NCBI RefSeq assembly: GCF_004804355.1
Contig: NZ_SRWZ01000002.1
Location: 588,431-652,430, forward strand
DNA from: Cognatitamlana onchidii
GTDB taxonomy: Bacteria > Bacteroidota > Bacteroidia > Flavobacteriales > Flavobacteriaceae
Length of the DNA: 64,000 nt
Direction of reading: 5' to 3'
In this document: positions 1 through 10,000 of the stretch, piece by piece
Position numbering within the stretch: position 1 is the stretch's first letter
Layout: each line of letters begins with the position of its first letter
Notes under the pieces: model-generated
Databases searched by the model: none
The model's input: only the letters and a program-made list of their open reading frames with translations
What the model was told of the DNA's origin: nothing
Program-made: the position numbers and the translations under genes

Positions 1-2636
1 TGATTTCCGTTACCAATTTAGATACGGGCTGTGCGTTGCAGACCGTGCATTATGTAAATGAGCCTAACACGTTTGATTTGACGATTGATAAAATTGTTGA
101 TGTGACTTGCTTTAACGACACAGATGGCAGTATAGAGGTTACTTTTATTGACAGAGTACCAACGCCTCTAGATGAGGCAGGCCCTTTTAGTTATAATGTT
201 GTAGATGCCATTGGTAATTCAATAACATCTGGCTTAGTGGCTAATGCCGGACCAGTAACCTTATCTGGTTTTGCATCGGGAACTTACACCATAACGGCAA
301 ATCTTGTAAATGCACCATTCTGCGCGGTTACCAAAAGTTTCACAATTAATGCACCCATTGAGCCATTACGAATTTCTGAAACACATACAGAAATCACTTG
401 TATGGCCGCTAATAACGATGGCACCATATCTGCAACGGCTTTAGGAGGTTGGTTTGGTGATTACGAGTTCCAGTTGGAATCTGCGTCGCAAGGGGTAGTT
501 TCAGCATATAGTGCAGTTTCTAGTTTTACTAGCTTAGTTGCAGGAAATTATACAATACGAGTAAGAGATATAAAAGGATGCGTAGTTTCAACCACTGTAT
601 TGTTAGAAAACCCACAGCCTATTACAGCCAATATTTTGGCGGTTCCATCTACCTTATTGTGTTTTGGAAATACGGATGGCGTTATAGAAGTGAATGGCGT
701 TACAGGTGGTCAGGGTAGTAATTATACCTATACATTAAATATGGTAGCACCAGTAGTTACGTCGTCAGGGCCTCAAAATTCAGCTAGATTTGAAGGCTTA
801 GGAGCGGGAACTTATAATGTTCTTGTACAAGACGGTTATGGTTGTGAGTTTATAACATCTAATGTTGTAATTAACCAACCAACCAGAATAAACGCTTTAT
901 TGGGACAGGTAAGTTCTGACACATGTATAGAAGGATCTACCCTAAATTTGAGTGCCACTGGCGGAACAGGTCCGTATGAATATAGCAATGACCCATCATT
1001 CTCTACGGTAATAGGTAGCTTTACTAACGATACTAATATTCTTGCATTTAAAACAACTATTTCCACAACTTATAGATACTATGTTAGAGATGCGAACGGA
1101 TGTGTATCGAACGTTTCAAACGACATTACCATTGATCCGCTTCCGGAGCTTAAGGTTAATATAGATGCAACCAATGCATTTATTAATTGTACAGGAGATA
1201 ATACGGGGGTTATTGTGGCACAAGCAACAGGAGGTTTGGGTAATTATATTTATAGCTTACAAGATGGAACGGGAGTAAATATTGTTCCAGCCCCAATACA
1301 AAGTAGCCCAGGTGTTTTTACTGACTTAGCTGCTGGGACATATCAAGTTCGAGTAACGAGTGGTTTAGACTGTGATGAGGTATCGAAACAGGTGTCTATA
1401 ACGGAGCCATTATTGGCATTAGAAACGACCTTTAGCACTGTGAATGTTAGTTGTGCGGGAGGGGATAATGGTCGTATTGAAATAATAGCTACAGGAGGAA
1501 CAGGAGTGATTAAATATGCTATTTCTCCGCAACTAAACCAATTTTTTGAGTCTCCAATTTTTGAAGATTTAACTGCTGGCACCTATCAAGTGGTTGTTCA
1601 AGATGAATTAGGATGTTTTAGTGTCATTGATTTTGAGATAGAAGAGCCTAGCCCTGTCATGCTAAGTATTGTGCCTAACTCTATTGTACCAGAAATTTGT
1701 TCAGGTGACCTTGACGGCAGTTTTAGCGTTAATATCGAAGGAGGCATGTTGCCCTATAGTTACAGTCTCGACGATGTTACAGCAACCTATACATCTGGGA
1801 GTTTAACACAAACTCAGTTTGATTTTAATAATCTAGGAGGGGGCGACCATGTAGTCTATGTTCGAGATGCTGCTGGATGTGAATCGGAGTGGAATGTTAC
1901 CCTGCCAGAATCTGTGTTGTTAGAGCCACAACTCTCAATAGATTATGGATGTACAAGTAATTTATCTACAAATACCGTTACGGTTTCTTTAGATGCAGGT
2001 GCTGTAAATATGAGTGATGTTGATTTTTCTCTGAATGGAGGACCATTTCAAGCAAGCAACGTTTTTACCGATGTGCCTGCCGGAATATCACACACCATTA
2101 CAGCGCGTCATACAAATGGCTGTGAAAAGTTAAGCCCAGATTTTGATATTGATCAAATAGACCCCTTAAACCTTTCAATTGGAGAAGGACAAATGAACCA
2201 GATTGTTTCGACTGTTTCAGGTGGAGTTGGTCCTTACACCTATACATTGAATGGGGAAGATTATGGCGATGAAGAAAAGTATTTTATTTATAGTTCTGGA
2301 GATTATACGGTAAGTGTTACAGATGCCAATGGATGTGTTTCGGCTGTTAAGGGGTATTTTGAATATATAGATGTATGTATATCCAATTATTTTACACCAA
2401 ATGGAGATGGAACTATTGATGAATGGGGGCCAGGCTGTACAACTCAATATGAAGACCTTATAGTAAGAGTATTTGATAGATACGGACGCCAAATCAAGCT
2501 ACTACATGTAAATGAAAAATGGGACGGAACCTATAACGGGAAAGCCTTACCATCAGGAGACTATTGGTACATTCTTAAATTGAATGACCCGAAGGATGAT
2601 CGAGAATTTATAGGACACTTTACACTCTACCGATAA
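1..2636 (+). CDS. SprB-repeat adhesin with T9SS type B sorting domain (5' partial)
   Basis: The reading frame is open from the first bases (first full codon at 3), so the true start lies upstream; the TTG at 36 is internal. The visible part of roughly 875 residues holds about nine SprB-like repeats of about 80 residues, each with a Cys-rich start, a GG-GxYxY core and a GTYxVxVxDxxGC end. It finishes with a gliding-type C-terminal sorting domain containing FTPNGDG, DRYGR and KWDGTYNG and ending in GHFTLYR. Family knowledge: such proteins are exported by the type IX secretion system and displayed on the cell surface as gliding or attachment adhesins. The PorP/SprF-like gene starts 25 bp downstream and is probably its dedicated partner. 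The last eight repeats plus sorting domain align one to one with the end of the giant adhesin at 4090-12249, which points to tandem duplication. Ligand unknown. Confidence 0.9.
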   Translation, partial: ISVTNLDTGCALQTVHYVNEPNTFDLTIDKIVDVTCFNDTDGSIEVTFIDRVPTPLDEAGPFSYNVVDAIGNSITSGLVANAGPVTLSGFASGTYTITANLVNAPFCAVTKSFTINAPIEPLRISETHTEITCMAANNDGTISATALGGWFGDYEFQLESASQGVVSAYSAVSSFTSLVAGNYTIRVRDIKGCVVSTTVLLENPQPITANILAVPSTLLCFGNTDGVIEVNGVTGGQGSNYTYTLNMVAPVVTSSGPQNSARFEGLGAGTYNVLVQDGYGCEFITSNVVINQPTRINALLGQVSSDTCIEGSTLNLSATGGTGPYEYSNDPSFSTVIGSFTNDTNILAFKTTISTTYRYYVRDANGCVSNVSNDITIDPLPELKVNIDATNAFINCTGDNTGVIVAQATGGLGNYIYSLQDGTGVNIVPAPIQSSPGVFTDLAAGTYQVRVTSGLDCDEVSKQVSITEPLLALETTFSTVNVSCAGGDNGRIEIIATGGTGVIKYAISPQLNQFFESPIFEDLTAGTYQVVVQDELGCFSVIDFEIEEPSPVMLSIVPNSIVPEICSGDLDGSFSVNIEGGMLPYSYSLDDVTATYTSGSLTQTQFDFNNLGGGDHVVYVRDAAGCESEWNVTLPESVLLEPQLSIDYGCTSNLSTNTVTVSLDAGAVNMSDVDFSLNGGPFQASNVFTDVPAGISHTITARHTNGCEKLSPDFDIDQIDPLNLSIGEGQMNQIVSTVSGGVGPYTYTLNGEDYGDEEKYFIYSSGDYTVSVTDANGCVSAVKGYFEYIDVCISNYFTPNGDGTIDEWGPGCTTQYEDLIVRVFDRYGRQIKLLHVNEKWDGTYNGKALPSGDYWYILKLNDPKDDREFIGHFTLYR

Positions 2637-2661
2637 TATAGGTAAAGTTAAAACCAAAATT

Positions 2662-3645
2662 ATGCAAAAGCTAAAACTAATCATGTGCTTATGTCTCTTA
2701 GTAATACTAAGGGGGTATAGTCAAGAGTTAAACTTGCCGGTTTTTACTCAGTATTTAGCTGATAATAATTTTGTGGTATCTCCTACGTTTGCAGGTATAG
2801 GGGATAACTTAAAGATAAGGGCTAATGGACTAACGCAATGGGCTGGAGTGGAAGGTGCACCAGATAATCAATCGCTATATGGAGATGTAAGAATAGGAAA
2901 CAGGTCTGGTTTAGGTTTGTCATTATACAACGATAAAAATGGTAATACCACACAAACAGGTATAAAGTTTTCCTTTGCACACCATCTTATACTAGATTAT
3001 TATTCAAAACAATATTTGTCCTTTGGAATATCTTATAATATTAATACTTTTAAAATAGATATTAGTAAGTTTGATGGGGGTACAGAAAATCCAACCTTAG
3101 ATCCTTTTGTTACTGACGACAGAAGAACCGCAAATAACAACTTTGATGTTGGATTTTTATATAGAAACAAAGGACTGTTCTTAAGTTTTAATGCTAATAA
3201 TATTCTTGAAAAGAATCTGGACCCAAGTATTAGAGTCTCAGAACCCAGGCTATTACTAAATTATCAAGTGTATTCAGGATATGCTTTTGAAGGAAAGAAA
3301 GGCAGTTATTTAGAGTTTGAGCCTTCTGTTTATTACCAAATGTTTAGCAGCGATAGTCGCTCAAGTACGGATGTTAGTTTTAAAGTTAGAAAATACAATA
3401 GAAAAGAGGATTACCTATGGGCTGGTGTCTCCTACAGATTTTTAAACGATCAGCTTTTTAAGCCTTTAAACGTTGGGCCTATGATTGGTTTTCAAAAGTC
3501 AATCTTCTATTTTGGTTATGCATATCAAATTACAACCAACCAAATTGCCAATTATAGTTCGGGTACCCATGTAGTTACTATTGGATTGAACTTTTTACAA
3601 GGCATAAGTAATTGTCCTTGTACACAAAGTCCGATAAGGCATTAA
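2662..3645 (+). CDS. PorP/SprF-family type IX secretion membrane protein
   Basis: A 327-residue protein with a signal peptide (hydrophobic residues 6-18, cleavage after GYSQ) and the family opening ELNLPVFTQYLADNNFVVSP, followed by alternating beta-strand sequence expected of an outer-membrane barrel. Family knowledge: SprF is needed for surface delivery of the SprB adhesin in Flavobacterium, and PorP-like proteins serve individual T9SS type B cargo. It lies 25 bp after the adhesin, so the two are probably co-transcribed. It is a close paralogue of the protein at 12249-13256, with the opening and the closing segments (GPMIGFQKSIFYFGYAYQIT in this copy) nearly the same. The start codon ATG gives a normal signal peptide. 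Partner specificity is inferred from position only. Confidence 0.9.
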   Translation: MQKLKLIMCLCLLVILRGYSQELNLPVFTQYLADNNFVVSPTFAGIGDNLKIRANGLTQWAGVEGAPDNQSLYGDVRIGNRSGLGLSLYNDKNGNTTQTGIKFSFAHHLILDYYSKQYLSFGISYNINTFKIDISKFDGGTENPTLDPFVTDDRRTANNNFDVGFLYRNKGLFLSFNANNILEKNLDPSIRVSEPRLLLNYQVYSGYAFEGKKGSYLEFEPSVYYQMFSSDSRSSTDVSFKVRKYNRKEDYLWAGVSYRFLNDQLFKPLNVGPMIGFQKSIFYFGYAYQITTNQIANYSSGTHVVTIGLNFLQGISNCPCTQSPIRH

Positions 3646-4089
3646 TAGGTTTAAAGGAACTGCACTAACGGCATAACATTTTAAGAAGTTTGTTTTAAAC
3701 TTAGGTTAAGATTACCCAAACAATATCAAACGTAATGGTTACTACTATTATTGTAATAGCGCATTTATTCACCTTATAATTGGTATTTATGGCAATAAAT
3801 TTATCCGATGATCTGCAAAATACAAGTTTTAATTGATTGAAAAAACCTACAAAAACATCTAAATATCGGATAAAATGCATAAAATTCTGACTAAAAATAC
3901 ATAAATATCCTTTCCTCTTTAATTTTTTCATAAAATTATCGATATTTAAATCGTCTAAGAGCAAAATGTAGGGTTGTAATGATATTTTTAAGGTATTATT
4001 CTTACATTTTAATTTAGACTTTTAATAAGTAACGAGTACAATTTCTTTTTGTAAGCCCAAGCAAAAAGAAATACCAAAAAATAACCACC
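3646..4089. other. Intergenic region upstream of the giant adhesin
   Basis: This 444-bp gap is very AT-rich and carries no convincing gene. An 87-codon minus-strand frame at 3701-3964 shows no family resemblance and looks accidental. Near 3686-3702 there is a weak hairpin (AAGTTT/AAACTT) without a T-run that may sit at the end of the upstream operon. No clean TAnnTTTG box was found. The one strong structure is the hairpin listed at 4041-4072. Confidence 0.6.
4041..4072 (+). promoter_or_regulatory. Perfect 11-bp hairpin in the giant adhesin leader
   Basis: Bases 4041-4051 (atttctttttg) and 4062-4072 (caaaaagaaat) are exact inverted repeats around a 10-nt loop. The structure ends 17 nt before the adhesin ATG. 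It is not followed by a T-run, so a simple terminator is unlikely. It may control translation or mRNA stability, or be a protein-binding site; the role is inferred. Confidence 0.45.
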
Positions 4090-7000
4090 ATGAAAAAACC
4101 TACTTGTACAAACTACTTGTTTGCTATTGCTTTGATTTGTCTTAGCATGCAACTGTTTTCTCAAAATCTAGTGCCATTTAGCCCAAGATACGATAGGGCG
4201 ATTAAGGGGGATATACTTCAAATTGGAAATAGTAATGTAGGTCTTCATCCTACAGACCCGTATAATGGAACCAATACGAACGACGTCCTAGATGCTGCCG
4301 TATTTGTTGATATAGATGGAGATCCCAGTACCTTTAATTCAAGTAGTGCTGATTTAGAAGTGCCAAATGATGTCAATTGTTATAGAATAGTCTATGCAGG
4401 TTTGTATTGGAGTGCTGTGGTTGATGGTGATACCCCAATTTCAGATGTAAAATTTAAAGTACCCGGAGGTTCATATGTGGATATTACGGGAACAGAAATC
4501 TATTTTCAGAATGCTGCAACCGATAGGTATTCTAATACTTATGCCTATTACCATGATGTTACGACCATGTTAACAGCATTGCCAGACCCAGAAGGAACCT
4601 ATACCGTAGCAAATATTTCCTCAATGGTTGGCCCAAAACCTAATAGTGAAGGGTTATCTGCTGGTTGGTCTCTTTTTGTGGTTTATGAAGATCCTTTACT
4701 TCCTAGTAAGTATATCACGTCTTTTGATGGTTTCACTAAAATTACAAGTACTATTAATGAAACCTTTCCGGTTTCAGGATTTAAAACTATACCTACAGGT
4801 CCAGTAAGAGCAAAATATGCCTTTAGTACTATTGAAGGAGACAGACGATGGACAGGAGACTACCTACTAATGAATGGTACTGCAATTAGTGCCACAAATA
4901 ATGCTGGTGTTGTTATTCGTGAAGATGACAATTTTTTTAATAGTACGTCGTCTATTATAGATCCGGTTACGAATACACCAGAAATTATGACCAATCGCTT
5001 GCCTGATGGGTCTAATACCTTAGGTTTTGATTCTGGTATAATTAATGTTCCAAATGCAGGGAATAGTCTTATTGCTAATGGAGCTACCTCTGCAACTATC
5101 AGCTTAGGAAGTAATTTAGATATCTATTATTTTTATTTCAATGCTTTTGCAATTGAAATTATCGCGCCTAACATCGTGCTTACAAAAATTGTTGAAGATG
5201 AGTTAGGAAATGATATTGGTGGACAAATTGTGGATTTAGGGGACCAATTGTTTTATACTATTGGGTTTCAAAATAATGGTAACGATGATGCTACCGATTT
5301 AACAATAAGAGATATTCTTCCAACAAACATTGTTTTTAATTATCCTGAAGATATTGAATCATTACCCCCTGGAGTAGTTGTTCAAAGTTACGATCCATTA
5401 ACAAGAGAGCTTATTTTTAGAGTAGATAGGGATGTGGTAGAAGAAAATGATCCAGTTTCAAATATTCGATTTAAAGTTACTGTAGTTTCTACCTGTAGTT
5501 TATTGAGTGATGCGTGTTCAAATAATATCGACAATCAAGCATACGCCACTTACAAAGGGACTATAAACCCTGATTTTGTTATTTCCGATGACCCTAGTTA
5601 TAATAGTAACACAGGATGTTTATTAACACCTGGAGCCACAAATTTCTTGGCAGATATAAATGATTGTACTTTTGAAGAAGAGGTTATACTTTGTGGTTCA
5701 AGTGTTGAATTAACAGCGGGTAACGGGTATGATACGCATTCTTGGTCTACAAGCCCTACAGGAACACCCGTAATTGGAACATCCCAATCTATAACGGTTA
5801 CAGAACCGGGAACTTATTATGTACACAATTATGCCATTGCTCCGTGTCAAGATACAGATCAGGTTTTTGAAGTGGTAACCTTTGGTGCCAATGTTACAAA
5901 CCCAGTAATTCCTTTTGCAGACGAAGTTGTTGTTTGTCCAAATGATGGCAAAGAATTACCTAATATATATTTGTGTGGAGGCAATGGTGCCAGAGTGATC
6001 GAAACAGGAATTACAGACGCTACTTCTATGATATGGGAAAAACTTGATGAGAGTAGCTGTGCGGCTGTTGTCGATCAAGACTGTGCCAACGAAGATGCTG
6101 GTTGTACTTGGAATCAAGTAACCACTGGTCCTGATTTTATGGCCGATACGGCTGGACAGTATAGACTAACTTTGAACTACCAAGGAGGCTGTTTTAATCA
6201 ATTCTATTTTAATATATATACGAACCTATTAGCACCTACAGTAACCTCCAAGGACATATATTGTGCAACACCAGGAGAGATTACTATTGGAGGTGTGCCT
6301 AATGGATATGAGTATAGTATTGATGGAACTAACTACCAAACAAGTAATACGTTCAGCATTACAACGGCTAATTCTTACTCGATTTATATTAGACAAATTG
6401 GTGTTACACCTAACCCCTGTATTTTTACAGTACCAGATGTTCAAATTGTTGATCACGATTTTTCAGTATCCAACATTATTACACAACCTTTGTGTTATGG
6501 CGAACTGGGAAGTGTGGCTATTGCAGCTAATGATGCTAGACCACAGTATTTCTTTTCCATTTCACAAGGAGGTACCTTAGTAAACAGTGTGGGGCCTATA
6601 GTTGAGAATGATTATACGTTTTCTAATTTAAATGCAGGAGTCTATACCATAGATGTTTCTACTGAAGATGGTTGTGTGTATTCTGGAGATATAGAAATAA
6701 TTGAACCGGACCTATTAGAAGCTACTTCAGCTTTGACGAAACCATTAACTTGTACAGATGGAGAGATTACGGTGTACCCAGTAGGTGGAACACCGCCATA
6801 TTATTATTTTGTAAATAGCTCAACTGTTTTTCAAAGTACACCAACCGTTGCAGTAACGGCACCAGGAACCTTTGATATTACAGTCGTTGATTCTAATAAC
6901 TGTACAGCACAAACATCGATTACTATAGATCAAATTGATGCTCCAGATTTTAATGTAGTAAAAACAGATATTTTATGTTTTGAAGCTGGAAATACAGGTC

Positions 7001-10000
7001 TGATAGAGTTTAATGCTATAAATGCTAACGGTAATAGCTTAGAATATAGCATTGACAATGGCGCTACGTTTTCTAATGCCTCTGTCTTTTCTGGATTGAC
7101 TTCAGGTGATTATGATGTTGTTGTAAGGTATACTACAGGTCCTGATGCTTGTTTGTCTGATCCGCAGCGTATTACTATCGATGCTGCTAGTCCTATAGAA
7201 GGAGAGGCAATTGTAACCGCACCGTTTACATGTACCACAACAGGAGAGATTACCGTTTCAGGAGTTACTGGAGGAACTGCGCCTTACACCTATAGTATTG
7301 ATGGCCTAAACTTTCAAAGTGGGGCAGTATTTTCAGGATTAACAGATGGTACCTACACGGTGTCTATTAGAGATGCCAGTAATTGTACATTTATTACGGT
7401 ACCAGCAACCATTAATTCAATAACACCGCCAACAGACCTAAGCTTTACAAATACACCATTAAGTTGTCCGCTTAATGTGTCTGATGTTACACTAAGCACT
7501 ACAGACGGATTTGGAGCATTAACTTACGAAATTATTGCACCTGCTAGTGCTACTGTAAATACTTCTGGTGCTACAAACGGTATCTTTACGAATCTAACAC
7601 CTGACACTTATACATTTAGAGTGACAGATGCATATAATTGTTCGTATACAGAGTCATACACCATAGACCCTTTGCCTCCAGTAGCTTTAAATACTGTAAT
7701 CACAAAAGGTCTAGATTGTACGATATCTCCAGATGCTATTATTTCAGGATCCATTACTAGTGGAGTAGAGCCATTTACCTATGCTGTATCTTTTAACGGA
7801 GGAGGTTATGGAGCACCTGTTGCCACAGGTTCAACCTTTAATTACGCGGCTTCAGTGGCAGGAACGTATCAAATACAAGTTACCGACGCTAATAACTGTA
7901 CTACAGAGTCTGCCATAGAAACCCTTGATGCACCAGTAGTTGTAACGGCTAGTTCATCAACAAATAATCCAACATGTAATGGTTATAATGATGGTTCTAT
8001 TACCTTAACAGGTGTAACAGGCCAAGCTCCTTTTACCTATAGTATAGACGGAGGTAGTACATTTGTATCCTCTAATATTTTTGGTGGCTTAGCGGCTGGA
8101 AACTACAATTATATTGTTCGCGACAGCAAAAGCTGTGAGGCTTCAGGTACTGTCACCTTAATAGACCCACTACCTATTGATGCTTCGATTGTTAGAAACC
8201 CGATTCAATGTGCATCTGGAACTTTAGGTAGTTTAGATGTAAGTATTAATTCAGGAGGTGTGGCACCGTTTGTATATAGTTTATACGATAACACATTTAC
8301 TCAAATTGGTGCTAGCGTTTCATCAGCGTTTGTAACGCATACGTTTAATAGTTTATCTTTTGGCGATTATTATATTACTATAGTTGATTCTAATGGGTGT
8401 GAATTTAGAAGTAGTGTTCAAAGAATTGAAACACCGCCAAATATTCAATTAGATGGAACAGCAACAACTGGTTCTTGTGCAACCGGTGCTACCGCAGATA
8501 TTTCTGTGCTTTCAGGAACGCCTTCTTTTACATATTCTATTTATGGACAACCAGGTACTGCATTTGGACCAACTGCGGCAACATCGCATACATTTACAAA
8601 TTTGGATCACGGTGTTACATACCAGTTCCAAGTTGAAGACGCTGGTGGTTGTATAGCAGTAATAGAAGTTACTACTCCTGTTTTATCTCCAATTAATCTT
8701 AATGCGGTAACGGCAACCGATGTGAATTGTCATGGCGGTAATGATGGGACTGTAAGTTTTACCGTATCAGATTATGATGCTTCTGTAACGTCTTTATATT
8801 ATGAAATAGTAGACCGCTTAACCAACGATCCAATTATACCAGCTCAAAATGGAACGCTTACAGGCTTAACAGGTAGTCCAGCCAGTGCCTCTATATTAGG
8901 ATTAGGAGCAGGCGACTATACACTATTAGTTAGGGAAGCAAATGGAACATTATGTAATACATCACAAATGTTTCAAATTAGGCAACCAATTCAACCTCTA
9001 CTATCTACGGTAGCATCAAAAGAGAATGCAAATTGTAACGTGGGAGCACAAATCGTTTTAACAACTGCTGGGGGTACAGGACCCTACACTTATGCAGCTG
9101 GTGCTCCAGGATTTTCACCATCACCTTCTGATTTTGGATTAAGTAATGTTTTAAACGTAGATTATGCCACTGGGACTAATTGGGATATTGTGGTAAGAGA
9201 TGCTAATAATTGTGAAACTAGACTTAGTGAAACCATAGGATTAGACCCTGAACCAGTAATAACAGCCTCAGTAAATAATCAATGTACAGTTACTGAGGGG
9301 AGTTTTACTCTTGATGTGGCCATGACAACTGCAGGTGTTGCACCTTATACCTATAGTATTGACGGCGGTGCATTTCAAACAAGAACAGCTCCTTTTACGG
9401 TTGGTAATCTGAGTTCAGGAACTCACACAGTGCAAGTTCAAGATGCTAACGGATGTGGTAATCTAGTTACTATTGATATTCAGGCACCATTAAATATAGC
9501 TCCAGAACTAACAAGTGCACCTACTTGTAATATTACCGACGGTCAGATTACAGTCGTGGGAACAGGAGGTTCTGGTTCATATACCTATGCTATAAACCCA
9601 AGCCCAGTATCTGCTACTTTAAGCGGTAATGTATATTCTGGTTTACCATCAGGAACTTATGTTATTACCCTAACCGATGCCATAACACTTTGTTCAAAGG
9701 AGGCCAGTATCTTTTTATCAGAGCCTGCGAACCCAATTGTGAGTACAACCTCGACACCAGTAACTTGTTTAACTGATAATAATGGAGAAATTGGTATTAG
9801 TGTTTCAGGTTACTCCGGTGGGTATACTTATGAGATATTTAATAGTCTTGGAAGTTCAGTAAGAACTGGTACAGGGAATACAAGTTTAAACCCACAACCA
9901 GTAACAGGCCTATTAGCTGATACTTATTCTGTAGTAGTTACAGAGAGCTTAAGTCCATTTTGTTCTGGTACTTCTAATATTATTGTTTCCTCACCAAATG

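Noticed and set aside
3701..3964. An 87-codon minus-strand frame in the gap before the giant adhesin
   Set aside because: It lies in AT-rich intergenic DNA, has low-complexity composition and no family resemblance, and has no promoter or operon context.
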